Made by a program: the position numbers and the translations under genes. From assembly GCF_038397755.1 (NCBI RefSeq), contig NZ_CP151637.1, forward strand, positions 1,550,001 through 1,614,000: DNA of 64,000 bases, given 5' to 3'. Source of the stretch: Microbacterium sp. LWH7-1.2. Lineage in GTDB: Bacteria; Actinomycetota; Actinomycetes; Actinomycetales; Microbacteriaceae. The notes under the pieces were generated by a model that did no database searches, was not told the origin of the DNA, and saw only the letters and a program-made list of their open reading frames with translations. Within the stretch, counting starts at the first letter, position 1, and each line of letters begins with the position of its first letter. Below, piece by piece: positions 38,400 through 46,642 of the stretch.

Positions 38400-39764
38400 T
38401 CAGTGGTCGAGCGGGTGGTCGATCTCATCCTTCGACATGCGCGCGACGACGTAGGCGAGCGCGCCGAGGATCAGCGGGATCACGCCGGCCGCGATGAAGA
38501 TGACCTCGACCGGCACGACCTCTGCGAGGGGTCCGGCGAGCGCCATCGACAGCGGCATGAGGGCCAGCGAGACGAAGAAGTCGAGACTCGAGATCCGGCC
38601 GAGCATATGGCGAGGCACCCGGCGCTGGAGCAGCGTGCCCCAGATCACGTTGCCGTAGCTGAAGCCGAAGCCGACGACGAACAGGCACAGCGCCATCAGC
38701 CAGTACTGGTGCGTGATGCCGACGATCGCGAAGGGCAGCGTGCTGAGGCCCCACACGCCCATCATGACCGTGAGGTAGCGGCGCGGGAGCTTTATCGACG
38801 ACACGACGATCGACCCGAGCACGCCGCCGATGCCGTAGATCGCGAGGAGGAACCCGAACAGGCGCGGATCCTCGCCGATGCGGTCGCGCGTGACGAACGG
38901 CAGCAGCACTTCCTCGGGGCCGACGAACACGAGCACCCACCCCGTCGCGAAGAGCAGCGTCCACAGCAGCCACGGCGTGCGCACCGTGAATCCCACGGCC
39001 TCGCGCAGGTCGTGGAGCACGCCCCGCACCCCCTCCGGGGCATCGTGCTGCTCGCCCGGCGCGGCGGGCGGCTCGGGGCGCACAAACAGCAGCAGCACGA
39101 AGGCCAGCGCGTGCGCCGCGACGACCACCCACGCGGCATGCGCCGGCGCGAGCACCGCCGCGACGATCACACCGGCCGTCGCCGGGCCCGCCGCCTGCTG
39201 GAGGGCGGGGCGGATCGCCCCCTCGAGCCCGTTCGCCGCGAGCAGCTGAGCGGGCGGCAGGATGCGCGGCAGGATCGCGCTGTACGCGGGGAAGAAAAAG
39301 CCCGCACCCGCACCCATCACGAAAGCCACGACCGCGAGGTGCGGGATCGTCACCGCGCCGAACACGCCCGCCACCGCGACCGACGTGATCGCGAGCAGGT
39401 TCACGAGCTCGACGAGGCGCAGCAGCAGGCGGCGCGGCACGCGGTCGGCCGCGATGCCGCCAGGGATCGCGCAGACGAGCAACCCCACAGCGTTCGCCGC
39501 AGCCACGGCGGAGAGCTCGACCGGCCCGCCACCGGCGCCGATGACGGTGTAGACCATGACGACGGCCCACATGCCCGCGCCGAAGATCGACAGCACGACG
39601 GCGCCGAACAGCATCCGGAAGTCGCGGTGGCCGAGGGGCCGGACGAACCGCCACGGGTCACGGCTCGACAGCGGCTCCTCACGAGGCGGAGGCTCGCGCG
39701 CGGAGTCGGGCGTCGGTCCCGGGAGCGGGACCGGGCCGGTCACGGGTCCGGTGGGTCCGCTCAT
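38400..39764 (-). CDS. MFS transporter (drug-efflux type)
   Basis: 454 residues from ATG 39764, overlapping the trmB stop (ATGA). A Pro-rich, charged N-terminus of 40 residues precedes twelve hydrophobic helices. The loop 2-3 MFS signature is GGIAADRVPRRLLLRL. The topology and the AAGPATAGVIVAAVLAP segment fit the MFS_3 (enterobactin-exporter/macrolide-efflux-like) group. The substrate cannot be predicted. It is translated with trmB and followed by the CPBP gene. Confidence 0.88.
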   Translation of the reverse strand: MSGPTGPVTGPVPLPGPTPDSAREPPPREEPLSSRDPWRFVRPLGHRDFRMLFGAVVLSIFGAGMWAVVMVYTVIGAGGGPVELSAVAAANAVGLLVCAIPGGIAADRVPRRLLLRLVELVNLLAITSVAVAGVFGAVTIPHLAVVAFVMGAGAGFFFPAYSAILPRILPPAQLLAANGLEGAIRPALQQAAGPATAGVIVAAVLAPAHAAWVVVAAHALAFVLLLFVRPEPPAAPGEQHDAPEGVRGVLHDLREAVGFTVRTPWLLWTLLFATGWVLVFVGPEEVLLPFVTRDRIGEDPRLFGFLLAIYGIGGVLGSIVVSSIKLPRRYLTVMMGVWGLSTLPFAIVGITHQYWLMALCLFVVGFGFSYGNVIWGTLLQRRVPRHMLGRISSLDFFVSLALMPLSMALAGPLAEVVPVEVIFIAAGVIPLILGALAYVVARMSKDEIDHPLDH

Positions 39765-40507
39765 GACCTCGCGACGCGGCGATACGACAGATCCCGGATG
39801 TCGCGTCCCACGCGCGCGCCCTTGCGCTCGAACGCGGTGAGCACGCGGCCGTCGAAGCGCGGCGCCCACTCCCCCTCGAACGTCGCCTCGAAATCCGGCG
39901 CCGCCGACATGACCTCGCGCATCTGCAGCGCGTAGTCCTCCCAGTCGGTCGCGAGCCGCAGCATCCCGCCGTCCTTCAACGCACGTGCCGCGATCGCGCC
40001 GAAGCCCTCCGCGACCAGGCGGCGCTTGGTGTGCTTCTTCTTGTGCCACGGGTCGGGGAAGAAGATCCAGAGCTCGTCGACGGATGCCTCGGGCAGCAGG
40101 TGCTGCAGCACCTCAGGCGCGTTCGCCTCGACGAGGCGCAGGTTGCGCGCGCCCGCCCGGTCGGCGTCGAGCATGGTGCGGGCGAGTCCGGCCCGGAACA
40201 CCTCGATCGCGAGGAAGTCCGCGTCAGGGCGCGACGTCGCGGCGTGCACGATCGCGTGGCCCTGGCCCGAGCCGATCTCGACGATGAGCGGCGCTTCGCG
40301 CCCCCACACCGCCGCGGGGTCGATCGTCGAGTCCGGCAGGATGCTCGTGGCCGCACGGTCGCGCGGCACCTCGATCACGAAGTGCGGGGCGAGCTCGCTC
40401 CACGCGCGCTCCTGCGCGTCGGACATCCTGCCGCTGCGCCGTACGAACGACACCGGCTTCTCACGGAAGGTGCGGGGCTCGGGCGCGGGCGTGGCAGGGT
40501 TCGTCAC
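39761..40507 (-). CDS. trmB: tRNA (guanine-N7-)-methyltransferase
   Basis: 248 residues, GTG start at 40507 without an obvious ribosome site; ATG 24 codons on is an alternative. Methylates G46 in the tRNA variable loop. SAM site: PLIVEIGSGQGHAIVHA; the family motif is LWIFFPDPWHKKKHTKRRLV, followed by GMLRLATDWEDYALQM and the late segment TAFERKG. Its stop overlaps the MFS transporter gene. Confidence 0.95.
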   Translation of the reverse strand: MTNPATPAPEPRTFREKPVSFVRRSGRMSDAQERAWSELAPHFVIEVPRDRAATSILPDSTIDPAAVWGREAPLIVEIGSGQGHAIVHAATSRPDADFLAIEVFRAGLARTMLDADRAGARNLRLVEANAPEVLQHLLPEASVDELWIFFPDPWHKKKHTKRRLVAEGFGAIAARALKDGGMLRLATDWEDYALQMREVMSAAPDFEATFEGEWAPRFDGRVLTAFERKGARVGRDIRDLSYRRVARS

Positions 40508-40553
40508 CCCACCAGGCTACCCAGGGCGACCCACGAATCCCGCGAGAGTACAG

Positions 40554-41396
40554 CTACCGGGGGACGGTGACGAAGTCGATGAGCTCCTCGACGCGGCCGA
40601 GGAAGGCGGGCTCGAGGTCGCGATAGGACTTCACCGATGCGAGGATGCGCTGCCACGCCCGGGCGATGTCGGCCTGGTCGCGTGCGGGCCAGCCGAGCGC
40701 GCGGCACACGCCGACCTTGAACTCGATGCCGCCCGGCACGTCGGGCCAGCGGTCGATGCCGACGGCGCGGGGCGTGACGCACTGCCACACGTCGATCCAC
40801 GGGTGGCCGACGATCAGCACGTGCCTGCCGTGGCGGCCGCGCGCGATCGCGTCGGCGATGCGCGACTCCTTCGAGCCGGGCACGAGATGGTCCACGAGCA
40901 CGCCGTAGCGGCGCTCGGCCGACGGCGGCTCCTCGTCGAGCGCGGCGTCGAGCAGGTCGATGCCCTGCAGGTATTCGACGACGACGCCCTCCTCGCGGAG
41001 GTCGTCGCCCCACACCCTCTCGACGAGCTCGGCATCGTGCCGGCCCTCGACGAGGATGCGGCTGGCCCGCGCGACGCGCGCACGCGACTCCGCCGCCGCG
41101 AACGAACCCGAGGCGGTGCGCTTCGGGCCGGTCGGGGCGGCGGCGGGCGCGGGCGGCCCGAGCACGACGTCCTTGCCGTCGATGAGGAACCCGGCGCCCA
41201 GCGGGAACAGCCGGCGGCGGCCGCGGCGGTCCTCGAGCTCCACCATGCCGCCGGACGCACCGACGACGGCGCCGCAGAAGCCGTCGTCCGCCACCTCGAC
41301 GACGAGATCACGGGATGCTGCCACCCGCGGCAGCTCCCGCACCCCGTGGCCCTTCCAGCCCGTGGCCAGCACATCGGCGCCGTAGCGATCGTCCAT
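40554..41396 (-). CDS. DUF3097 family protein
   Basis: 280 residues from ATG 41396 behind GGAGGAGG; longer upstream frames run through the GC-rich repeats. The N-terminus (MDDRYGADVLATGWKG) and the C-terminal part with RILVEGRHDAELVERVWGDD, VLVDHLVPGSKESRIADAI and VGHPWIDVWQ are DUF3097 features; the VEGRHD...D arrangement resembles a TOPRIM-like fold, an inference from pattern only. The family is found almost only in actinobacteria and its function is unknown. It lies 46 bases upstream of trmB. Confidence 0.85.
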   Translation of the reverse strand: MDDRYGADVLATGWKGHGVRELPRVAASRDLVVEVADDGFCGAVVGASGGMVELEDRRGRRRLFPLGAGFLIDGKDVVLGPPAPAAAPTGPKRTASGSFAAAESRARVARASRILVEGRHDAELVERVWGDDLREEGVVVEYLQGIDLLDAALDEEPPSAERRYGVLVDHLVPGSKESRIADAIARGRHGRHVLIVGHPWIDVWQCVTPRAVGIDRWPDVPGGIEFKVGVCRALGWPARDQADIARAWQRILASVKSYRDLEPAFLGRVEELIDFVTVPR

Positions 41397-41432
41397 GGTC
41401 CTCCTCCGGATCGGCCAGGCTACCTGCCCGCC

Positions 41433-41520
41433 CGCGCCCGGCCGGGGAGCGACCCGCGCCCGGCCGGGGAGCCGTCCGCGTCCGGCCGGTGCGCGACCCG
41501 CGCCCACGCGGGGCGGCCAC
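41433..41520. repeat. Four tandem 22-bp repeats in the gap before the DUF3097 gene
   Basis: Units begin at 41433, 41455, 41477 and 41499, exactly 22 bases apart. The consensus starts CGCGCCCGGCCGGGGAGC; the first two are nearly identical and the last two degenerate. 22 is not a multiple of three, so it is not a coding repeat. It fills the 5' side of the 421-base gap 41397-41817. Confidence 0.75.
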
Positions 41521-41592
41521 GCGGGGCGGCGCCCACGCAGGCCGCGCCCGGCGCAGCACGCCGGGAGCGCAGCATCCGTCCCTCCGCTCACT

Positions 41593-41678
41593 GATCCGGA
41601 ATTCGGACAGTCGCCGCGTTTCCGGGCCATCGCGGGTGCGCGGGTCCGGAAAGCGTCAGAAAATCCGAATTCCGGATC
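41593..41678. repeat. 86-bp palindromic element with GATCCGGAATTCGGA ends
   Basis: Terminal arms GATCCGGAATTCGGA (41593..41607) and TCCGAATTCCGGATC (41664..41678) are perfectly complementary. Further in, GCGTTTCCGGG and CCGGAAAGCG also pair with a one-base offset, so the whole element can fold on itself. No short target duplication is seen at the edges. It lies between divergent genes and has more AT than its surroundings. Confidence 0.75.
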
Positions 41679-41817
41679 CGCGAAATGGCGGCTGCAGATG
41701 CCTCCGGATACGTTCTCGGCGAACACACATGAGGCGTCGGGGCCGTGGGCTATCGTCGTATCCCCGCGGCTGAATAGACTCGCGGGAGGGGGAACCCGAG
41801 TCCCAGAGGGGGGATCG

Positions 41818-43851
41818 ATGCGACTGCGATGGGCTGCAGCGCTGGCGTCCGCTGCGGTGGTCGCGGTCACGGCGATCGGCGCCGGAGCAGCGCTCGCGAC
41901 TCCCCCGGTCACGCTCGGCTCGGGCTACGTGCTCGACGACGCCGACGTGCTGTCGCCGGGCGAGGAGTCCGAGGCGCAGAGCCGCCTCGAGCAGCTCAAG
42001 ACCGACACCGGGCTCGACCTGTGGGCCGTGTACGTCGACCAGTTCTCCGATCCGTCGGCCGCCGCGGACTGGGCGAACCAGACCGCCGACGACAACGGGC
42101 TGGGTCCGACGCAGTACCTCCTCGCGATTTCGACCGAGGGCCGCCAGTACTACCTGTCGGCCGACTCGTCGGGGCCGCTGAGCGAGGACCAGGTCGCCGC
42201 GATCGAGCAGCAGCAGATCCAGCCCGCCCTCCGGCAGGACGACTGGCTCGGCGCCGTGGATGCGGCGGCCGACGGAATGACCGAGGCCGTCGGTGGAAGC
42301 GGCGCCCCGGGCACGGACTCGGGCGGCAGCGGATGGTTCACGTGGCTGCTCGTCGTCGTCGTGGTCGGCGTCGGCATCGTTCTGCTCGTGATGTTCCTGC
42401 GCCGCCGCAAGAAGGGCGCCGTGACCGCCGGCCCCGCGGGTCCGCCTCAGCCGAGCATCGAAGACCTCGAGAGACGCGCGTCGTCGATGCTCGTCGAGAC
42501 CGACGACGCCATCAAGACCAGCGCGCAGGAGCTGGGCTTCGCGAAGGCTCAGTTCGGGGATGCCGCGACCACCGAGTTCGAGGCCGCGCTCGTGACCGCG
42601 CAGCGGAGCCTCGACGAGGCGTTCGGACTCAAGCAGAAGCTCGAGGACCACATCCCCGATTCCGAGCAGGACGCGCGCGCCTGGAACGAGCGGATCATCG
42701 CCCTCTGCGAGGCCTCCAACGCACTCCTCGACGAGAAGGCCGCGGCGTTCGACGAGCTGCGCAAGCTCGAGCAGAACGCCCCAGAGGCGCTCGCGCGCGT
42801 GCACGACGCGAAGGCGAAGGCGGCGGCATCCCTCGACCAGGCGGCGTCCCGGTTGCGGAGTCTGCAGACGGCGTACGCACCCGAGGCGCTGGCGACCGTC
42901 GTCGACAACCCCGAGCAGGCGCGGCAGCGCCTCGCGTTCGCCGACGAGCAGCTCGCCGCCGCGCAGGTGGCGGTCGGCGCGGGCGACGGCGGCGAGGCCG
43001 CCGTCGGCATCCGGGCCGCCGAAGAGGCCGTCGGCCAGGCGACGCTGCTCGAGGACGCCATCGACAAGCTCGCGACGGACCTCGCCGAGGGTGAGCGCAA
43101 CGCCGTGGCCCTCGTGGCCGAACTCGAGTCCGACATCGCGGCGGCCTCGGCCCTGCCCGACGCCGACGGACGGATCGCAGGCGTCATCGCGTCGACGAGG
43201 CAGCAGCTCGACGCCGCCCGCGCCCAGCTCACCGGTGCCGCCAAGCGCCCGCTCGCGGCCTTGCAGAGCCTCGAAGCGGCGAACACGCAGATCGACGCGC
43301 TCGTGCAGGGCGTGCGGGATGCCGAGGTCCAGGCCCAGCGCGCACGTCAGATGGTCGGTCAGGTCATGATGCAGGCGCAGGCTCAGGTGTCGGCCGCCGA
43401 AGACTACATCACTGCGCGGCGCGGCGCGGTCGGCGCCCAGGCGCGGACGCGTCTCGCCGAAGCCGGCGCCTCACTCGCCCGTGCGCAGGCGCTGCAGGCG
43501 AGCGACCCGCAGCAGGCGATGCAGCAGGCGCAGCGCGCCGATCAGCTCGCGGGGCAGGCGATCCAGCTCGCGCAGAACGACGTGGGCGCGTTCGACGGCG
43601 GCATGGGCGGCATGTTCGGCGGCGGCCAGCAGGGCGGGCAGTCCGGCGGCGGCATGCTCGGCGCCGTCCTCGGCGGCATCGTGCTCAACTCCGTGCTGGG
43701 CGGGGGTCGCTCCTCAGGCGGCATGGGCGGCGGCATGGGCGGCGGCCTCGGCGGCATGCTGGGCGGCGGCGGGCGCTCGTCGGGCGGCATGCGACCCGGT
43801 AGCTTCGGAGGCGGCGGCACGCGCGCCCGCCGAGGAGGTGGCCGCTTCTGA
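41818..43851 (+). CDS. TPM-domain protein with long coiled coil and Gly-rich tail
   Basis: 677 residues from ATG 41818. Order: signal peptide (MRLRWAAALASAAVVAVTAI, cleaved after about residue 31), extracytoplasmic TPM/Psb32-type domain (VLDDADVLSPGEESEAQSRL ... to about residue 155), membrane helix (WLLVVVVVGVGIVLLVMFLR, about 177-197), a cytoplasmic Ala/Glu-rich coiled coil of some 370 residues, and a Gly/Met-rich C-terminus (repeats of GGMGGG) ending in RARRGGGRF. The next gene is pspA, so this is the membrane sensor or anchor half of an actinobacterial PspA-linked envelope-stress pair; that partnership is inferred from context and known associations. Confidence 0.85.
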   Translation: MRLRWAAALASAAVVAVTAIGAGAALATPPVTLGSGYVLDDADVLSPGEESEAQSRLEQLKTDTGLDLWAVYVDQFSDPSAAADWANQTADDNGLGPTQYLLAISTEGRQYYLSADSSGPLSEDQVAAIEQQQIQPALRQDDWLGAVDAAADGMTEAVGGSGAPGTDSGGSGWFTWLLVVVVVGVGIVLLVMFLRRRKKGAVTAGPAGPPQPSIEDLERRASSMLVETDDAIKTSAQELGFAKAQFGDAATTEFEAALVTAQRSLDEAFGLKQKLEDHIPDSEQDARAWNERIIALCEASNALLDEKAAAFDELRKLEQNAPEALARVHDAKAKAAASLDQAASRLRSLQTAYAPEALATVVDNPEQARQRLAFADEQLAAAQVAVGAGDGGEAAVGIRAAEEAVGQATLLEDAIDKLATDLAEGERNAVALVAELESDIAAASALPDADGRIAGVIASTRQQLDAARAQLTGAAKRPLAALQSLEAANTQIDALVQGVRDAEVQAQRARQMVGQVMMQAQAQVSAAEDYITARRGAVGAQARTRLAEAGASLARAQALQASDPQQAMQQAQRADQLAGQAIQLAQNDVGAFDGGMGGMFGGGQQGGQSGGGMLGAVLGGIVLNSVLGGGRSSGGMGGGMGGGLGGMLGGGGRSSGGMRPGSFGGGGTRARRGGGRF

Positions 43852-43950
43852 CCCGAAACCGCGCAGCCGCCCGCGCGCAGCGGGCCGCGGCATCCGTCTC
43901 CAGACCAGACTCACCGACCCCGAACTGAAGTCCGACAGGAAGGAAATCCG

Positions 43951-44688
43951 ATGGCGAAGCAGTCCATCTTCGGTCGCATCTCGACCCTCATGAAGGCGAA
44001 CATCAACGCACTCCTCGACTCTGCCGAGGACCCGCAGAAGATGCTCGACCAACTCGTGCGCGACTACACGAACTCGATCGCCGACGCCGAGTCGGCGATC
44101 GCGGAGACCATCGGCAACCTGCGCCTGCTCGAGCGCGACCACCAGGAGGACGTGCAGGCGGCCGCCGAATGGGGCAACAAGGCCCTCGCCGCCAGCCGCA
44201 AGGCCGACGAGCTGCGCAAGACCGGCAACACCACCGATGCCGACAAGTTCGACAACCTCGCCAAGATCGCGCTGCAGCGCCAGATCAGCGAGGAGAACGA
44301 GGCGAAGGCGATCGCGCCGACCATCGCGACGCAGAACGAGGTCGTCGACAAGCTCAAGGACGGCCTCAACGGCATGAAGCAGAAGCTCGAGCAGCTTCGC
44401 TCCAAGCGCGCCGAGCTGCTCGCGCGCGCCAAGACCGCCGAGGCTCAGAACAAGGTGCACGACGCCGTCAAGTCGATCGACGTGCTCGACCCGACGAGCG
44501 AGCTCGGCCGGTTCGAAGACAAGGTGCGCCGCCAGGAGGCCCTCGCCGCCGGCAAGCAGGAGCTCGCCGCGTCGAGCCTGGACCAGCAGTTCAACGCCCT
44601 CGAGGACGTCGGGGAGCTGACCGAGGTCGAGGCCCGTCTGGCCGCGCTCAAGTCGGGCGCGCCGGTGCAGGCCGCGATCGAGAACTGA
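43951..44688 (+). CDS. pspA: PspA/IM30 family protein
   Basis: 245 residues, ribosome site AAGGAAA before ATG. ESCRT-III-like membrane-protecting protein; nearly all helical coiled coil (MAKQSIFGRISTLMKANINA, then NALLDSAEDPQKMLDQLVRDY, and on to DVGELTEVEARLAALKSG). The N-terminal amphipathic helix that binds stressed membranes is present. It lies 99 bases after the TPM-domain gene, and a strong terminator follows, so the pair probably forms one operon. Confidence 0.95.
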   Translation: MAKQSIFGRISTLMKANINALLDSAEDPQKMLDQLVRDYTNSIADAESAIAETIGNLRLLERDHQEDVQAAAEWGNKALAASRKADELRKTGNTTDADKFDNLAKIALQRQISEENEAKAIAPTIATQNEVVDKLKDGLNGMKQKLEQLRSKRAELLARAKTAEAQNKVHDAVKSIDVLDPTSELGRFEDKVRRQEALAAGKQELAASSLDQQFNALEDVGELTEVEARLAALKSGAPVQAAIEN

Positions 44689-44703
44689 GCCCACCGCTCG
44701 CCG

Positions 44704-44738
44704 AGGGGCGCCGGGTCCGCGCGGATCCGGCGCCCCTT
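44704..44738 (+). terminator. Terminator after pspA
   Basis: Perfect 11-base arms AGGGGCGCCGG (44704..44714) and CCGGCGCCCCT (44727..44737), with inner partial pairing, starting 15 bases after the pspA stop and followed by TTGCG. Confidence 0.8.
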
Positions 44739-44806
44739 GCGTATGCCGCCAGCGAACGACGAGCGGGACGGATGCCGCAGCCCGCGGTCTGCGCGAAGAT
44801 GAAGGG

Positions 44807-45643
44807 ATGACGCGTTACCTCGTGGTCCCCCAGTGGCAGGGAAGCCCGTCCTCCCGCGCGATGCAGCTCATCGACGGCGCCCAGGCGATCGCGGGAGACC
44901 TCCCTCGGGCCTCCACCACCGTGCTCGATGTCCCCATGGAGGCGGGCGAGTCGCTGGGCACGGGTATCCATCGCCTCAGCGCCCTGCAGCGCGTGCGCGG
45001 GATGGTCGCACAGGCGCTGGACGCCCACGACGCCGCCGCGCCCGACGAGCCCGTGCTCACGATCGGCGGCGACTGCGGCATCGCACTCGCCCCCATCGCG
45101 CACGCCGCCCGCCGCTCTCCCGGGCTCGCGGTGGTCTGGATCGATGCGCACCCCGACCTCAACTCGCCGGACTCGTCGCCATCGGGCGCCTTCGCGGGCA
45201 TGGCGCTGCGCGCCGTGATCGGCGACGGCGACCCCGGTCTGGCCCTGCCCGCAGGCACGATCGCTGCCGAGCGAGTCGTCGTCGGAGGGGCGCGTTCGTT
45301 CGACGACCCCGAGCTCGAGCTCGTGTCGGAGCGCGGCATCGCGGCCCTCACGGTGGAGGCGCTGCGCGATGGCGACGCCCTTGCCGACGCGGTCCTGGCG
45401 ACCGGTGCGGACGCCGTGTACGTCCACATCGACATCGACGCGCTCGACCCCGCCGAGATCGCCGGCAACGCCCAGCCCGAGCCGTTCGGGGTCACCGTGG
45501 CCGAGCTGACCGTCGCGGTCGCGCGGCTGCGCGAGCGCGTGCCGCTGGTCGGGGCATCCCTCGCCGGCTACTCCCCTGCGTCGGTCGCCGCAGCCACCGA
45601 CGATCTGGGCGCGATCCTGCGCGTGATCGGGGCGCTGGCGTGA
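44807..45643 (+). CDS. Arginase/agmatinase fold (ureohydrolase) enzyme
   Basis: 278 residues. The manganese ligands of the ureohydrolase fold are visible: GGDCGIALAPIAHAA (Asp; the common GGDH His is Cys here), VWIDAHPDLNSPDSSPSGAF (Asp-x-His-x-Asp), and VYVHIDIDALDP (Asp-x-Asp). The second-motif DLN and SGAF fit a subgroup of uncharacterised actinobacterial members and not true arginase with its GGDHS. The substrate is a guanidino or formimino compound in known relatives; which one cannot be read here. It overlaps the next gene by GTGA. Confidence 0.82.
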   Translation: MTRYLVVPQWQGSPSSRAMQLIDGAQAIAGDLPRASTTVLDVPMEAGESLGTGIHRLSALQRVRGMVAQALDAHDAAAPDEPVLTIGGDCGIALAPIAHAARRSPGLAVVWIDAHPDLNSPDSSPSGAFAGMALRAVIGDGDPGLALPAGTIAAERVVVGGARSFDDPELELVSERGIAALTVEALRDGDALADAVLATGADAVYVHIDIDALDPAEIAGNAQPEPFGVTVAELTVAVARLRERVPLVGASLAGYSPASVAAATDDLGAILRVIGALA

Positions 45644-46098
45644 GTCCCATCCCCACGCCGCCCGCGGGGTGGCGCGCCGCCGCCGAGCGCGCCGTCATCC
45701 GGGGGCGGCGCATCGACGACGCCCTCCCCTCGTTCCTGCTGGACTCGCCCATCAGCCGCGTCGGGTACTGGTACGGCTGCGCGGTGGGGTGGGTCTGGGG
45801 AACGCTCTGGAGCACCGGACCCGTCCAGCAGCGCGAGGGCCTGTGGGTGTTCCGCGGGATGCCGCGCTGGACGTTCCCGCGCGGCGGGTCGTGCGTGGGC
45901 GGATGCTTCCTCACCGGCGACGGCCGCATCACCGACGCGCTGCTGCGGCACGAGGCGGTGCACAAGCGCCAGTGGCAGCGCTACGGGCTGCTCATGCCCG
46001 TGCTGTACCTGCTGGCCGGACGCAACCCGCTGCGCAACCGGTTCGAGATCGAGGCCGGCCTGGAAGACGGCAACTACGTTCCCCGCGGCGCGGCATGA
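45640..46098 (+). CDS. Hypothetical protein with HEAVH metal-site motif
   Basis: 152 residues from a GTG that overlaps the ureohydrolase stop. The middle is Trp-rich and hydrophobic (RVGYWYGCAVGWVWGTLWST) and the second half has RHEAVHKRQWQRYGLLMPVL, an HExxH zincin motif inside an amphipathic helix, and a later Glu in NRFEIEAGLEDGNY that could be the third ligand. Some relatives are labelled Fe-S oxidoreductase in databases, without a supporting cysteine cluster. A minimal membrane-associated metallopeptidase is a fair guess but unproven. Confidence 0.65.
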   Translation: MSPIPTPPAGWRAAAERAVIRGRRIDDALPSFLLDSPISRVGYWYGCAVGWVWGTLWSTGPVQQREGLWVFRGMPRWTFPRGGSCVGGCFLTGDGRITDALLRHEAVHKRQWQRYGLLMPVLYLLAGRNPLRNRFEIEAGLEDGNYVPRGAA

Positions 46099-46123
46099 CC
46101 GGATGTCCCGGGGACTCAGCGGA

Positions 46124-46150
46124 GCGCGACCGGATCGGGTCCGGCCGCGC
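46124..46150. terminator. Bidirectional terminator between convergent genes
   Basis: GCGCGACCGGA and TCCGGCCGCGC pair with one mismatch around a TCGGG loop, between the stops at 46098 (plus) and 46162 (minus). Confidence 0.65.
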
Positions 46151-46161
46151 CGCTCAGCCGG

Positions 46162-46485
46162 TCACTTCTGCCCGTGAAGATGGGCGTTGCAGCCCCATTC
46201 CCCCAGTTCGGGGATGACGACGTCGGAAGCACCGCCGCCGTTCAGGCTGAGTGCCTTGCGGTCCGCCTGGTCGAACTGCCCCCAGTTCTGGGTCACTCCG
46301 CGCTCCACCTCTGAGCCGTCCGACTCGTGATCCTCCAGCCCGGAGAACGCGCACGGCGAGTTCGCGTTGCTCCGCGCGCCGGTCGGGTCTCCGTTGGCAT
46401 TGAACTCACCCGCGAACGCGCCGCCCGCCGAGCCGAGCACGATGACGGCCCCCACCGCGAACCCCAGCATGATCTTCCTGCGCAT
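46162..46485 (-). CDS. Small secreted protein of unknown function
   Basis: 107 residues from ATG 46485 with AAGGGG upstream. Signal peptide MRRKIMLGFAVGAVIVLGSA ... AFA, then a mature part of about 82 residues rich in Asn, Asp and Gly (GEFNANGDPTGARSNANSPC, SGLEDHESDG, VTQNWGQFDQADRK) with two cysteines that may form a disulfide. It resembles small exported proteins of Microbacteriaceae of no known function. A terminator-like hairpin stands 25-45 bases upstream of the start, and the promoter position is unclear. Confidence 0.75.
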   Translation of the reverse strand: MRRKIMLGFAVGAVIVLGSAGGAFAGEFNANGDPTGARSNANSPCAFSGLEDHESDGSEVERGVTQNWGQFDQADRKALSLNGGGASDVVIPELGEWGCNAHLHGQK

Positions 46486-46505
46486 GATGCGCCCCTTCCC
46501 AGTAG

Positions 46506-46530
46506 AAAAGGGCGGGCGTCGAGCCCGCCC
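46506..46530 (-). terminator. Terminator upstream of the small secreted protein gene
   Basis: On the minus strand GGGCGGGC-TCGAC-GCCCGCCC is followed by TTTTCT. It lies 113 bases after the SIP-domain gene stop and 21 bases before the next start, so it either ends that transcript or acts as a leader attenuator for the secreted-protein gene. Confidence 0.75.
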
Positions 46531-46642
46531 GCCGCTAGCGAACTCCTCGACCCGGGCGCCGTCAATGGGGTGAATACCGGCCTGGTACCTAGGGTCTCGA
46601 GACCGCCGAGCGGCCTCGGAGAGGCAGGACGAGCGCGGGACG

